Positions 54,101 to 63,672 of a stretch of 64,000 bases of DNA are shown here, in pieces. The translations under genes and the position numbers were made by a program. Each line of letters begins with the position of its first letter. Position 1 is the first letter of the stretch. Where the stretch lies: assembly GCF_002940665.1 (NCBI RefSeq), contig NZ_MIGY01000001.1:310001-374000 (forward strand), in the 5' to 3' direction. Below the pieces are notes generated by a model. The model was not told where the DNA came from and searched no databases. It saw only the letters and a program-made list of their open reading frames with translations. The stretch comes from Xanthomonas arboricola. GTDB lineage: Bacteria; Pseudomonadota; Gammaproteobacteria; Xanthomonadales; Xanthomonadaceae.

Positions 54101-54327
54101 ACTGGCCCAGCACCCCGAATAAGGCGACCAAGAATCCGAGGCCAAGCGTCATTCAGCGGATCCAGTCAAGAACTGGTCAATAGAATGCGCGGCGCCCTCG
54201 CCGCATCAGGAAGTTTGCAGATGGCGTTGTCGAAAGCCATCCACACGGGCTGGTACCCCCACAGTATGTCGCTCCAAGCAATGGTCGCGCCCGCCTGATA
54301 CCCACGAAGTCGTCTTGCTGGCTGCTT

Positions 54328-55689
54328 CTAGTCGGAGGTGTGCTTGCTCGTTTCCGCATCGCGTTCTGCGGGCAGTTTGCGCGCCTCGCGCAGCAGGCCG
54401 AACGCGCCCAGGGTCATGCCCGATGCCACCAGCAGACCGACGCCGAACACTGCGCTGGAGCCGAATGCGGATACCAGCTTGTGCACCCACACAAAGGTGA
54501 GATCGCCACCGCGGTAGATCACGGTGTCGATCGCCACACCGGCCTTGTAGCGCCATTCCCGCTCCACCCGCGTGTACAAGGTCTCGCGCGCCGGCTTGGC
54601 CAGCGCGAACTCGCTGGAGCGGGTGATCACCTGCACGATCGCAAGCATCATCGGCAACGGCGAGGCCGTCAGCACGGCATAGCCCAGCGTGATCGCCACG
54701 CCCGGGATCAGCAGCGCCGGTGCGATGCCGAAGCGGGACAACAGCGCGCGCGTCACCAGCAGCTGCAAGACCAGGGTAAGCGCGTTGATCGCCAGGTCGA
54801 TACTCGCGTAATAGGCAGTGGCGGCCGCTGCGTCCGTGTAGAGCCGCCGTACCAGCGCTGCCTGCTCGTTATAGAGCAAGGTGCCGACGCCCACACCGAA
54901 CAACACCACAAAGGCCAGCCAGCGCAGCAACGGCTCGCGCACGATCAGCTTGAGCCCGCCCAGCACATCGCCGCCCATCGGCACCTCGCCGGAGCTCAGC
55001 TGTCGCTCCTGCTCGCGCGCAACCGCCCACAAGCGCAGACGCAGCACGCAGACCACGCACACCGTCAGGAACCCGGCCGACACCAGCATCAGATGTGCGA
55101 TGCCGATGCGCTCGACCAGCGTGCGGGTGAGGATCGGCCCGAGAAACGCGCCCAGCGTACCGGCCGCGCCGATGTAACCGTAGTAATTGCGCGCTTCGGC
55201 ATTGCTGAAGACGTCGGCCATGAAGCTCCAGAACACCGCCACCGCAAACAGGTTGAAGACCGTCACCCACAAGAAGAACGCCATGCCGCGCCCGGGCACG
55301 CCGCTGTCGAACAACACGTAGAACAGCAACAGGGTCGCGATGAAGAAGCCATATACCACCGGCAGGAACACCCGGCGCGGATGGCGGCTGACCAGCGCGC
55401 CGTAGACCGGCTGCAGCAACACCATGATCAGGAAGGTGCAGGTGAACAGCACCTGCAGGGTGAAGTCCTTGAGCGGCATGCCGCGCGCAGCGAAGAAGGC
55501 GATCATGCCGGTGGGAAAGATCGCTTCAACATCCGCCGACGCGCTCATCGCCTCGCGCACCGGACGCAGCACGTAGTAGCCGCTGAGCAGGCAGAAGAAG
55601 TACAGGAACGACCACGCCAGCGGCGGCGAGCTGCGCAATGCCGCACTCAGACGGCCAGCCGCCGAGCGCGGCGGAGATGGGCTGGTCAT
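54328..55689 (-). CDS. NTP/NDP exchange transporter-like membrane protein
   Basis: 453-residue inner-membrane protein with about 12 helices. The opening AWSFLYFFCLLSGYYVLRPVREAM resembles the ATP/ADP carrier (TlcA/Npt) branch of the major facilitator superfamily, as do the internal FWSFMADVFSNAEARNYYGYIGAAGTLGAFLGP and the late YKAGVAIDTVIYRGGDLTF. True nucleotide exchange is known mainly from intracellular bacteria and plastids; free-living relatives are annotated this way without proof. The ATG at 55689 is the first in line with the family start. Confidence 0.75.
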   Translation of the reverse strand: MTSPSPPRSAAGRLSAALRSSPPLAWSFLYFFCLLSGYYVLRPVREAMSASADVEAIFPTGMIAFFAARGMPLKDFTLQVLFTCTFLIMVLLQPVYGALVSRHPRRVFLPVVYGFFIATLLLFYVLFDSGVPGRGMAFFLWVTVFNLFAVAVFWSFMADVFSNAEARNYYGYIGAAGTLGAFLGPILTRTLVERIGIAHLMLVSAGFLTVCVVCVLRLRLWAVAREQERQLSSGEVPMGGDVLGGLKLIVREPLLRWLAFVVLFGVGVGTLLYNEQAALVRRLYTDAAAATAYYASIDLAINALTLVLQLLVTRALLSRFGIAPALLIPGVAITLGYAVLTASPLPMMLAIVQVITRSSEFALAKPARETLYTRVEREWRYKAGVAIDTVIYRGGDLTFVWVHKLVSAFGSSAVFGVGLLVASGMTLGAFGLLREARKLPAERDAETSKHTSD

Positions 55690-56016
55690 CGGGTAAGGCT
55701 CGCTCGCATCAACGGGCGCGACAGCAGGGACATGGCAGCGGCAACACCCGCGATACAAGCGCGCAAGTTAGCCGATGCCGCGCTGCATCACCAGCGGCAG
55801 CGGGCGGCACGGACCATATCGATCGCGTGCGAGTACGGCACGCAGCTTGCAGCTGTCTCCGTACGGGCCCCGCGCTGCGCTGCAAAGGCGCCGAGCAAGT
55901 CGATTTATGAACCTAAAATCATCAATAGGATCAATATGATGCCCATTCATCTTCTGGCAGTTTGTGCTATTGCGAAGCGCGGCGCTAGAATCGCCGGAGG
56001 CAGTGGAACAGGCGGG
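55690..56016. other. Divergent transporter/hydrolase intergenic region
   Basis: 327 bases. An AT-rich patch (about 55905-55970) leads into a candidate promoter for the serine hydrolase (55962-55991). Nothing else is recognised. Confidence 0.5.
55962..55991 (+). promoter_or_regulatory. Candidate promoter for the serine hydrolase
   Basis: TTGTGC (55962-55967), an 18-base spacer, then TAGAAT (55986-55991), ending 25 bases before the first possible ATG. Confidence 0.5.
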
Positions 56017-57402
56017 ATGATCATGACTCAAATGCGCAGGCGCCGACGGTTCCGACCGTTGGCCATCGGGCTGCTCGGGGCGTTATTGCCTTTGGCCCTC
56101 TCTTCCACCGCGCAGACACCCGCGCCGACTGCTTCTGCGCTGCAGCCGGCCACCGTCGTGCAGTCGCCTACCGCTCCGCTGCAATATCGTGCGTCGCTCC
56201 CGGCCAGCCAGGTGCTTGCCCCGGCTGCCGGGTTCGATGTGGCCGCGTTCGAATCGATGGCCAATCAGTTGACCTACGGCAATCGCCTGCCCGGCATGGC
56301 GATGGCGATCGTGCAGGGCGGCAAGGTCCTGAGCGCGCGCGGCTACGGCGTCACCGACGTCAATCACCCGCAGCCGGTCGATGCCCACACCGTGTTCCGT
56401 CTTGCATCGCTGTCCAAGGCTTTTGCCGGCACCATGGCCGGGTTGCTGGTCAACGACGGCGTGCTGCGTTGGGACAGCAAGGTGGTGGACTACGTGCCCG
56501 GCTTCCAGCTCAGCAATAACGTCGCCACCCGGCAACTCACCGTTGCCGAGGTGCTCAGCCACCGCGTCGGGCTGACCCGCAATGCCTACGACAACGATAT
56601 CGAGTCCAACGTCGACTACTACTCGCTCAGCCACAAGCTTGCCGCCGCGCCGCTGCGCTGCGCGCCCGGCGATTGCTATGCGTACCAGAACGTTGCCTTC
56701 AGCCTGGTCGGCGATGTGGTGTTCGCTGCGTCAGGCAGCTTCTACGAGCAGTCGGTGGAACGCCGCATCTTCAAGCCGCTGGGCATGAACGATGCGAGCA
56801 TGGGTCTGGCCGGTATCCAGGCCAGTCCACGCTGGGCGCGCCCGCACGTGCGCAGCCGCAATGGCTGGGTGTCGCTGACGCCCAAGCCGACTTACTACCG
56901 CCTCGCCCCCGCTGCCGGCGTCAATGCCAGCGCCAGCGACATGGCGCAGTGGTTGCTCGCGCACACCGGCCACCGCACCGACGTGCTGCCTGCGCCGCTG
57001 CTGGCGACGTTGCACGCGCCGCTGATCTCCACACCAGGGGAAATGCGTTCGGGTTGGCGCCACGAGCGCGTGGACGCTGCCAGCTACGCGCTGGGCTGGC
57101 GCGTGTTCGACTACGCCGGCCATCAAGTCGTCTTCCATGCCGGCGCAGTGCAAGGCTACCGCGGCTTGGTCGCACTGCTGCCCGAGCGCGATCTCGGCAT
57201 CGCAATCATGTGGAACGGCGAGAGCGGTTTGCCCTCCGGCATGCTGCCGACCATTCTGGATCGTGCGCTGGGCCTGCCCGCCAAGCGTTGGCTGGATATC
57301 GATGTGGATGGCGACTTCGGCAGCGAGAACATGCTGGCCGAGCGTCCCGACCCTGCCGGCAAAGGCGCTTCGTCCGGCAAGTCGGTGGCATCGCCGCGCT
57401 AA
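56017..57402 (+). CDS. Serine hydrolase of the beta-lactamase (class C-like) family
   Basis: About 461 residues from the ATG at 56017; ATGs at 56023 and 56032 are also possible, each preserving the export signal (RRRRFRPLAIGLLGALLPLAL). The catalytic core has SLSK (SxxK, in FRLASLSKAFAGTMAG), the YxN motif in CYAYQNVAFS, and HAG (in VVFHAGAVQGYRG) as the third motif. This is the penicillin-binding/beta-lactamase-related fold shared with esterases and D-aminopeptidases; real beta-lactam hydrolysis is not implied. A strong terminator follows. Confidence 0.85.
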   Translation: MIMTQMRRRRRFRPLAIGLLGALLPLALSSTAQTPAPTASALQPATVVQSPTAPLQYRASLPASQVLAPAAGFDVAAFESMANQLTYGNRLPGMAMAIVQGGKVLSARGYGVTDVNHPQPVDAHTVFRLASLSKAFAGTMAGLLVNDGVLRWDSKVVDYVPGFQLSNNVATRQLTVAEVLSHRVGLTRNAYDNDIESNVDYYSLSHKLAAAPLRCAPGDCYAYQNVAFSLVGDVVFAASGSFYEQSVERRIFKPLGMNDASMGLAGIQASPRWARPHVRSRNGWVSLTPKPTYYRLAPAAGVNASASDMAQWLLAHTGHRTDVLPAPLLATLHAPLISTPGEMRSGWRHERVDAASYALGWRVFDYAGHQVVFHAGAVQGYRGLVALLPERDLGIAIMWNGESGLPSGMLPTILDRALGLPAKRWLDIDVDGDFGSENMLAERPDPAGKGASSGKSVASPR

Positions 57403-57424
57403 GTGGAGCTTGCTGCGACCTCGC

Positions 57425-57456
57425 ACACAGGCGGCTTCGGCCGCCTGTGTCGTTTC
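57425..57456 (+). terminator. Intrinsic terminator after the serine hydrolase
   Basis: ACACAGGCGGC-TTCG-GCCGCCTGTGT: a perfect 11-bp stem with a UUCG loop, then CGTTTCT. Confidence 0.82.
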
Positions 57457-57923
57457 TGGCCAGCAGGATCGAATCGGGCGTGTCGACATCGGTGGCCGGA
57501 AGCCGGGCATCGCTCCATGGCCCTGCGATGACGGTCATGGCAGGCGCAGGTCTGATTCACCTTTTCGACTAAGCGCGTCAGGCCTAACTGAAAAAGCGGG
57601 CGGTGGTTCGTCGCCACATGATGCTGCCCAATGCATCTCCCTCGCTTGGCACGACCAACCCATCGCACCGCTACGCCAATCGATGGCGGCACTGCCGATC
57701 AGGACAGACGATGGTCAGCTGGGCGGACGGCGCAGCGGTCCAGCCCACCAGAAGGGATGGACCGGAGCAAGCGGTGGCGAATCGCAAGTGGCGAATAGGG
57801 CGGCGATAGCCACAACGCTTCGGCCTGACATTCCGTCACGCAGAGCGCGGCGCATCCGGCAGCCATAGCTTTGGCTGCCTGCGTGCGACCGGCACGTCCT
57901 CGATCATGGACGTTCTGGACCAA

Positions 57924-57964
57924 TAAAAAAGCTCCCTCCCCGCTGGGCGTCGGGGAGAGAGCTC
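57924..57964 (-). terminator. Intrinsic terminator after the histone H1-like gene
   Basis: On the minus strand AGCTCTCTCCCCG and CGGGGAGGGAGCT form a stem followed by TTTTTTATT. 29 bases past the stop codon of the Lys/Ala-rich protein. Confidence 0.88.
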
Positions 57965-57992
57965 GATGTTTACGGCGATCGGGTAGTGCGGA

Positions 57993-58472
57993 TCAGATCA
58001 GCGGCGCCGGGGTTGCGGGCAGCGCGACCGGAGCGGCCTTCTTCTTGCGAACGGCCGGCTTCTTCTTGGCGACCTTCTTCACAGCAGGCTTCTTGGCGGC
58101 AGTCTTCTTGGTGGTGGACTTCTTGGTCGCCTTCTTGGCGACTGCCTTCTTGGCGGTCTTCTTGACTGCCTTCTTGGCGGTCTTCTTGACTGCCTTCTTG
58201 GCGGCGGTCTTCTTGGTCGCCTTCTTCGCAGTCTTCTTCACTGCCTTCTTGGCGGCAGTCTTCTTGGTTGCCTTCTTTGCAGTCTTCTTCACTGCCTTCT
58301 TGGCGGTTGCCTTCTTTGCAGTCTTCTTGACGGCCTTCTTGGCAGCAGTCTTCTTCACTGCCTTCTTGGCGGTCGCCTTCTTGGCGACCTTCTTGACGGC
58401 CTTCTTGGCGGCAGTCTTCTTCACTGCCTTTTTGGCAGTGGGTTTCTTTTTCGCAGCTTTTGCAGTGGCCAT
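57993..58472 (-). CDS. Histone H1-like Lys/Ala repeat protein
   Basis: 159 residues, almost wholly Lys, Ala, Thr and Val. The body is built from repeated KKAVKKTAKKA/TAAKKAVKKTA units of about 9-11 residues (roughly residues 5-130), ending in a less basic tail (VALPATPAPLI). This composition matches histone H1 C-terminal-like nucleoid proteins, which bind DNA through charge. The DNA is correspondingly repetitive (CTTCTTGGCGGxxTTCTT), so copy number may vary between strains. A GAGGAGCCAATTAC site precedes the ATG. A sigma70-like promoter lies about 290 bases upstream, giving a long leader. Confidence 0.85.
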   Translation of the reverse strand: MATAKAAKKKPTAKKAVKKTAAKKAVKKVAKKATAKKAVKKTAAKKAVKKTAKKATAKKAVKKTAKKATKKTAAKKAVKKTAKKATKKTAAKKAVKKTAKKAVKKTAKKAVAKKATKKSTTKKTAAKKPAVKKVAKKKPAVRKKKAAPVALPATPAPLI

Positions 58473-58585
58473 GTAATTGGCTCCTCGTCAGTGAACTATG
58501 GAGGTGAAACGCCCAGTTGAAGCAAACCCCGCAACGGCACGCCGTCGTCGGGAACCATCCGCAGGTAATGCGCGACGGGACGGAT

Positions 58586-58619
58586 ACAGAAACACCCGCA
58601 TCGAACTGCGACGCGGGTG
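58586..58619 (-). terminator. Terminator-like hairpin inside the histone-gene leader
   Basis: Minus strand: CACCCGC and GCGGGTG pair around 13 bases and are followed by TTTCTGT. It lies between the promoter at 58763-58791 and the start codon, so it could attenuate the transcript or end a short leader RNA. Confidence 0.45.
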
Positions 58620-58762
58620 CGTGATCGGAGCGACTGCTGCTTTTTTGGAGAGAAGCGGACCCAGCTCCACCGTGGATAGCGCTTCGGTGGACATCTGAAA
58701 CAAGCGTGTCGGCTTGATGTTGATCCTGCTCACTCTCTTTCGCAGCAACGTCTGCTGGGCGA

Positions 58763-58791
58763 AACCTAATCACGCTTTTTTTTACTGTCAA
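58763..58791 (-). promoter_or_regulatory. Sigma70-like promoter for the histone H1-like gene
   Basis: Minus strand: consensus TTGACA (58791-58786), a 17-base spacer containing an A8 tract, then TAGGTT (58768-58763). Flanking A-tracts may bend the DNA and act as an UP element. Confidence 0.65.
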
Positions 58792-59426
58792 CAGTCTTTT
58801 GCATTTTTTTTTCAACACCTCGTCGCCATGCGCCCCGTCGAGATGCCCCAAAGACGCTGCGCGATGCCGCGCGCAGCTGCCCTTCGCATGCGGTCGTGCA
58901 ACGGCGTTTTCAAAAAAGCACTTCTTTTGTGCTGTTTTTTTTTTGCGATGCAGACAAGCGTGCCGTTGTCCGCTGCACCGATGGAGCGGCGCACACCTTC
59001 TCGCCGCAGTGCGCACCGCCTGTCCGCCAGCTGAAAATTTTTTATCCGCCAAGCTTGCCTGAGGCGCCGCACAAGCAAAAATGCGCAAACTTATTGCGCG
59101 GTTCTCGACCCATGCGTGCATCCGCATGCGTTGCCAACGGCATGCACTGCACACCGTGTCCGATGTTGGACGCACGCGATGCTGCAGACATTCTTCACCG
59201 GCTGCACGCCATCTCCTCACGATTAGCTCACGTCAGAAATCCGGCACCGCGATGGTGGCATCGTGTTGGACGATGTGGCGCGCGAAGACCGCTGGCAAGT
59301 GCGATTTGTCGAACATCGGCAACGGCATGGGCCGCGATCGACAGCCGGCACTGATCGGTCGCGTGCAGATCGGCAAGATGCACGCCGTCGTCGGGCAGGA
59401 TCGGCGCGCGGCCACCGCCGCGCAGG

Positions 59427-59458
59427 CAAAAAAAATGGCCGCTCCAACGAGCGGCCAT
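59427..59458 (-). terminator. Intrinsic terminator after gcvH
   Basis: Minus strand: ATGGCCGCTC-GTTG-GAGCGGCCAT followed by a run of eight T. A textbook rho-independent terminator, 27 bases past the gcvH stop. Confidence 0.93.
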
Positions 59459-59484
59459 CCGGGTCTGCGACGGGCCAGGCGAAG

Positions 59485-59880
59485 TCAGTGCGCGTCGTCT
59501 TCCAGCAGCTCGGCGTAGTCGTCCGGCGTCAGCAGGTCGTTGAGCTCTTCCTTGTCGTCGAGTTCGACCACGAAGATCCAGCCTTCGCCGTAGGCGTCTT
59601 CGTTGATGGTTTCCGGCTTGTCGCTGAGTGCGCTGTTGACCTCAACGACGGTGCCGCTGACCGGGCTGTAGACGTCGGAGGCGGCCTTGACTGACTCCAC
59701 CACCGCCGCGCCGTTGCCAACCTGCACGGTGTCGCCGACGCCGGGCAGTTCGACATAGACCAAGTCGCCCAGCAAGCCCTGCGCATGGTCGGAGATGCCG
59801 ACAGTCACGCGGCCGCTGCTTTCGACGCGGGCCCACTCGTGGGACTTTAGGAACTTGAGGTCGCCAGGGATCTCGCTCAT
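59485..59880 (-). CDS. gcvH: Glycine cleavage system H protein
   Basis: 131-residue lipoyl carrier of the glycine cleavage complex. [40 protein letters not shown] and the lipoylation site [19 protein letters not shown] (the lysine in ESVKA, about residue 64) are typical, and the C-terminal [10 protein letters not shown] is conserved. It follows gcvT on the minus strand (145-base gap), so the two are probably one unit with a terminator behind gcvH. The gcvP gene is not in the window. Confidence 0.96.
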   Translation of the reverse strand: MSEIPGDLKFLKSHEWARVESSGRVTVGISDHAQGLLGDLVYVELPGVGDTVQVGNGAAVVESVKAASDVYSPVSGTVVEVNSALSDKPETINEDAYGEGWIFVVELDDKEELNDLLTPDDYAELLEDDAH

Positions 59881-60025
59881 GGGTGTGCTCCGGGGAAACT
59901 GAGGGGTTGGGGACAGGTGGCTAGTTTAGACCGCACGACAAGACAGGTGCACGCGTGTCGGCAGATGGCGGGTGGCGACGGATGTTGCACGCCGCCGGAT
60001 GTTTGCATGTCCGGCAGCATTTGAC

Positions 60026-61135
60026 TCATTCGCCAAGGACGCCGGGCTGCGCCTGGCCGTCGCGCACGAACGGAAACTTCACCGCGCGCAACGGCACCTG
60101 CTTGCCACGGATGTCCACGCGCAGCGCATCGATGCTGCCGGCCGGCACACGCGCGAACGCGATCGCCTTGCCGAGCGTGGGCGAAAAGGTGCCGGACAGG
60201 ATCTCACCTTCGCCGCTGGCGCTGAGCACGGTCTGGCCATGCCGCAGCACGCCCTTCTCATCCATCACCACACCGATCAGTTGACGCGGTGCGCCCTGCG
60301 CTTTCTGCGACTCGAGTACGGCGCGACCGATGAAGTCGCGGCCGTCGTCCAGGGCGATCGTCCAGGCCAGCGCAGCCTCGTACGGACTGACCGTGTCGTC
60401 CATGTCCTGGCCGTAGAGATTCATGCCGGCCTCCAGACGCAGGGTGTCGCGGGCGCCCAGACCGGCCGGCTTGACGCCTTGCGCGAGAAGTGCGTTCCAG
60501 AACGCCACCGCTGCCTCCTGCGGCAACACGATTTCAAAACCGTCTTCGCCGGTGTAACCGGTACGCGCAAGGAACAGCTCCACCCCATCGCGCGAGCGCG
60601 TCTGCAGCGCAGCGAAACGGCCGAGCTTGCTCGCCGCTGCGGTATCGGCCGGATCCACCAGTTCAATGACCTTGGCGCGCGCGTTGGGGCCTTGCACGGC
60701 GATCATCGCAAAGTCGCCGCGCTCTTCCACGCGCACCTGGAAAGCTGCGGCCTGTTCGCCGATCCACTGCAGGTCCTTTTTGCGGGTGGCGGCGTTGACC
60801 ACCAGGCGGAAGAAGTCCTCGCGCAGGAAGTAGACGATCAAATCGTCGATCACCCCGCCCTGCGGATTGAGCATGCAGGTGTACAACGCCTTGCCGGAGA
60901 CCTTGAGCTTGTCCACCGAGTTGGCGAGCAGGTAGCGCAGGAACTCGCGCACGCGTGGACCGTGCAGGTCGACCACGGTCATGTGGCTGACATCGAACAT
61001 GCCGGCGTCGCGACGCACCTGATGGTGCTCGTCCAGCTGCGAGCCGTAATGGATCGGCATGTCCCAACCGCCGAAGTCGACCATCTTGGCGCCAAGCGCA
61101 CGATGGGTGTCGTTGAGGATGGTCTTCTGGGTCAT
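60026..61135 (-). CDS. gcvT: Glycine cleavage system aminomethyltransferase (T protein)
   Basis: 369 residues. It transfers the methylene group from the H-protein lipoyl arm to tetrahydrofolate and releases ammonia. Key segments: [38 protein letters not shown] (N-terminus), [31 protein letters not shown] and [22 protein letters not shown] (folate pocket with the conserved Asp/Arg). The ATG at 61135 fits the family start. I looked for a glycine riboswitch in the 267 bases upstream and did not see one. Confidence 0.96.
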   Translation of the reverse strand: MTQKTILNDTHRALGAKMVDFGGWDMPIHYGSQLDEHHQVRRDAGMFDVSHMTVVDLHGPRVREFLRYLLANSVDKLKVSGKALYTCMLNPQGGVIDDLIVYFLREDFFRLVVNAATRKKDLQWIGEQAAAFQVRVEERGDFAMIAVQGPNARAKVIELVDPADTAAASKLGRFAALQTRSRDGVELFLARTGYTGEDGFEIVLPQEAAVAFWNALLAQGVKPAGLGARDTLRLEAGMNLYGQDMDDTVSPYEAALAWTIALDDGRDFIGRAVLESQKAQGAPRQLIGVVMDEKGVLRHGQTVLSASGEGEILSGTFSPTLGKAIAFARVPAGSIDALRVDIRGKQVPLRAVKFPFVRDGQAQPGVLGE

Positions 61136-61402
61136 GCGCGCCGGTCCAAGGGAAAGAGGACCATTATCGCCGCCCGGCCGCGCTTGGGGGAACGGCGCAG
61201 GCCACGCAGCAGCGCGCTGCGCCAGCCGGACCTGGCCGCGCCATATCGCGCCGCACTGCAGCATCGCTGCCTCGGCGCGACCCGCGTGCCTGGCCCGATC
61301 AACCGGACGCCTGCACCTGCAAGGTGTCGGCGTTGCGCATCTCGCCGCAACGGAGCAGGCAACCGCGCGTTGCGAAACGCCGACGTTGCTGCGAAGGCGC
61401 GC

Positions 61403-61738
61403 TCAGACGCCGCGCGGCGAGAACATGATGATCGCCATGCCGAGCAGGCAGCACGCTGCGCCAAGCAGATCCCAACGCGTCGGCGTCACCCCGTCCACCC
61501 ACCACAGCCACACCAGTGCACTGGCGATGTAGACCCCGCCATAGGCGGCATACACGCGCCCGCTGGCATCGGGATGCAGGCTCAACAACCATACGAAGAT
61601 GGCCAGGCTCAACGCCGTCGGCAGCAGCAACCAGATGCTGCCGCCTTTACGTAGCCACAGATAAGGCAGGTAGCAACCGACCAGCTCGGCGATGGCGGTG
61701 GCCGCGAACAACAACAGCGTGGTCGGTGCGACATTCAT
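61403..61738 (-). CDS. YnfA family membrane protein
   Basis: 111-residue inner-membrane protein with four hydrophobic helices. [65 protein letters not shown] and the final [11 protein letters not shown] are the UPF0060/YnfA pattern, a family placed near the small multidrug resistance exporters. The start overlaps the mazG stop by four bases (ATGA), so translation is coupled. Confidence 0.9.
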   Translation of the reverse strand: MNVAPTTLLLFAATAIAELVGCYLPYLWLRKGGSIWLLLPTALSLAIFVWLLSLHPDASGRVYAAYGGVYIASALVWLWWVDGVTPTRWDLLGAACCLLGMAIIMFSPRGV

Positions 61739-62694
61739 GCACGGCCTGGCTTGCCGACGCCCTGCTTGCCGGCATCAGCTTGCTGCAGCTCGGAGGTGTC
61801 GCGCGCCTGATCGCCGACCGCCGGCGCGTCAGTGACAGGCGTTGCGGCAGCCAGGTGACCGAAAGCAGACGGATCACCGCCGCGTTCGCCGCGCTTGACC
61901 TGTTGCCACAGCGCCTCCTGTTGCTGCAGCGAGAGTGCGACCAAGGAGGTGCCGTTCGCCTGCGCCTGCGCTTCCATTGCGCGAAAGCGACGCTCGAACT
62001 TGAGGTTGGCGTGGCGCAGCGCCGCACCCACGTCGACCCTGGCATGGCGCGCCAGGTTGGCGCAGACAAACAACACATCGCCGAGCTCGTCCTCCAGCCG
62101 GGCCTGGTTGTCGGCGACCGGGCCACGGCCGAACTCCACGCGCAGCTCCTCGATTTCTTCCTGCAGCTTTTCCAGCACCGGGGCCGGGCCGGGCCAATCG
62201 AAACCGACCCGCGCCGCACGCGCCTGCAGTTTGGTGGAGCGCTGCCATTCCGGCAGGCCGCGTGCGATGCCGGCGAGCGCGGAGTCGTCCTGATGGCCCG
62301 CCGCGCGACGTTCGTCGCGCTTGATCTGCTCCCAGTTGGCGCTCACCGCCTGCGCATCGTCGGCGCGTTGCTCGGCGAAGACATGCGGGTGGCGGCGCAC
62401 CAGCTTGTCGCTGAGCGTGGCGACCACGTCGGCGAATCCGAACGCGCCCCGCTCGGCGGCCATCTGCGCATGGAAGACCACTTGCAAGAGAAGGTCCCCC
62501 AGCTCGTCGCGCAGAGCCGGCAGGTCGTTGCGATCGATGGCGTCGGCGACTTCGTAGGCTTCTTCGATGGTGTACGGCGCGATGCTGGCGAAGGTCTGCT
62601 CCACATCCCACGGACAACCGTGCTCACGGTCGCGCAGGCGCGCCATCAGCTGCAGCAGGCGCTGGAGGTCGCCGGTCGGCGGGGACTGAGACAT
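61735..62694 (-). CDS. mazG: Nucleoside triphosphate pyrophosphohydrolase MazG
   Basis: 319-residue two-domain MazG. Domain 1 has [26 protein letters not shown] (EExYE metal motif) and [17 protein letters not shown] (ExxD); domain 2 repeats the pattern with [10 protein letters not shown] and [21 protein letters not shown]. It hydrolyses canonical and damaged NTPs to NMPs, limiting mutagenesis and influencing ppGpp-linked stress. The C-terminal 50 residues, rich in Gln/Gly/Ala, extend beyond the usual E. coli length. The ATG at 62694 matches the family start. Confidence 0.93.
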   Translation of the reverse strand: MSQSPPTGDLQRLLQLMARLRDREHGCPWDVEQTFASIAPYTIEEAYEVADAIDRNDLPALRDELGDLLLQVVFHAQMAAERGAFGFADVVATLSDKLVRRHPHVFAEQRADDAQAVSANWEQIKRDERRAAGHQDDSALAGIARGLPEWQRSTKLQARAARVGFDWPGPAPVLEKLQEEIEELRVEFGRGPVADNQARLEDELGDVLFVCANLARHARVDVGAALRHANLKFERRFRAMEAQAQANGTSLVALSLQQQEALWQQVKRGERGGDPSAFGHLAAATPVTDAPAVGDQARDTSELQQADAGKQGVGKPGRA

Positions 62695-62871
62695 AGTGGG
62701 TTCCTGGCAGATGTGGTGCAGTTGAGCGGCGTGGCCAAGCGATGCCGTGGGCAAGTACCGCGTCACCTGGCGGCAGGCGATGCGTAAGGACCGCATTGGA
62801 CATGACTGCATCGGGATTGCGCGCAGCCGTCGGAGCCTTCCGGCGGGCGCGCAGGCAGCTGTCGGCGATGC

Positions 62872-63672
62872 TCACACCAGCCAGCTGCGCCATGGCAGAT
62901 TGGGATCGCCCAGCGCGATGAAATCGCCATTGAGCAAGGTGTCGCGGCGGTTGTAACGGAACGGTTTGCCGGTGCCGCCGGCCAGCAGCACACCACCGGC
63001 GGCGTGCAGCACGCACTGGCCGGCCGCGGTGTCCCACTCGGAGGTAGGGCCGAAGCGCGGATACACGTCCAGGTCGCCCTCGGCAATGCGGCAGAACTTC
63101 AACGACGACCCTTGCGCGACCACATCGATCTCGCCCATGCGCTCCAGCGCGGCAGCGGTGCGGGCGTCGCGGTGCGAGCGACTGGCGGCAACCCGCAGCG
63201 GCGTGGCCGCCGGCGTACGCGTGTGCAGCATCTCGTCGCGGTCGCCATCGCGGCGGTAGGCGTTCTCGCCGCGCGCGGCATACCAGACCCGGCCATCGAC
63301 CGGCGCCTGCACCACGCCGAGCACCGGTGCACCCATATGGATCAGTGCGATGTTGACGCTGAACTCGCCGTTGCGCTTGACGAACTCGCGGGTGCCGTCG
63401 AGCGGGTCGACCAGCCAGTAGCTGGTCCAGAACTGACGGTCTTCCCAGGCCACGTGCGCGGATTCTTCCGACAGCACCGGCACGTCCGGGGTGACCCGGC
63501 GCAAGCCTTCGACGATGACACGATTGGCGGCAAGGTCGGCCTGCGTCAGCGGGCTGGCGTCGTCCTTGATCTGCACTGCGAAATCCTGCGCGTAGACATC
63601 CATGATCGCCGCCCCCGCCTCGCGGGCGATGGCGATCACGGTTTCGCGCAGTTCCATCGGGATGCGGATCAT
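62872..63672 (-). CDS. cysQ: 3'(2'),5'-bisphosphate nucleotidase
   Basis: 266-residue Mg-dependent, lithium-sensitive phosphatase that recycles PAP to AMP in sulfate assimilation. The inositol-monophosphatase-like signatures are there: DASPLTQADLAANRVI, VLSEES, WLVDPLDGTREFVKRNGEFSVNIALI (metal-binding DPLDGT, about residues 89-94) and SEWDTAAGQCVLHAAGG. The ATG overlaps the stop of the upstream nudix gene by four bases, the same nudE-cysQ order found in enterobacteria. Confidence 0.94.
   Translation of the reverse strand: MIRIPMELRETVIAIAREAGAAIMDVYAQDFAVQIKDDASPLTQADLAANRVIVEGLRRVTPDVPVLSEESAHVAWEDRQFWTSYWLVDPLDGTREFVKRNGEFSVNIALIHMGAPVLGVVQAPVDGRVWYAARGENAYRRDGDRDEMLHTRTPAATPLRVAASRSHRDARTAAALERMGEIDVVAQGSSLKFCRIAEGDLDVYPRFGPTSEWDTAAGQCVLHAAGGVLLAGGTGKPFRYNRRDTLLNGDFIALGDPNLPWRSWLV

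Larger units (their letters stand above)
53481..54327. other. Repeat-bearing region without genes
   Basis: 847 bases. It holds the decayed (53637-53729) and good (53909-54100) copies of the roughly 190-bp repeat, separated by unremarkable sequence. The small open frames here are Arg/Cys-rich and not protein-like. No transposase. Confidence 0.6.
57403..57992. other. Convergent region between the serine hydrolase and histone-like genes
   Basis: 590 bases bounded by two intrinsic terminators, one for each convergent gene (57425 plus, 57924 minus). The middle has no protein-like frame and no repeat I can name. Confidence 0.6.
58473..59484. other. Long non-coding region with A/T runs, leader of the histone-like gene
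   Basis: About 1 kb. The part near 58473-58760 is the probable leader of the histone H1-like gene and includes a terminator-like hairpin. From about 58770 to 58950 there are several runs of eight or more A or T. The remainder up to the gcvH terminator (59427) shows no gene; an open frame at 59081-59518 (plus) is antisense and Arg/Ser-rich. Confidence 0.6.

Noticed and set aside
58488-58748. Open frame in the leader of the histone H1-like gene
   Set aside because: Starts without a ribosome-binding site, composition is Arg/Ser-rich, and it overlaps the hairpin; more likely untranslated leader.
61136-61402. Glycine riboswitch upstream of gcvT
   Set aside because: Neither of the two aptamer cores could be found on the minus strand; the leader shows only ordinary GC-rich sequence.
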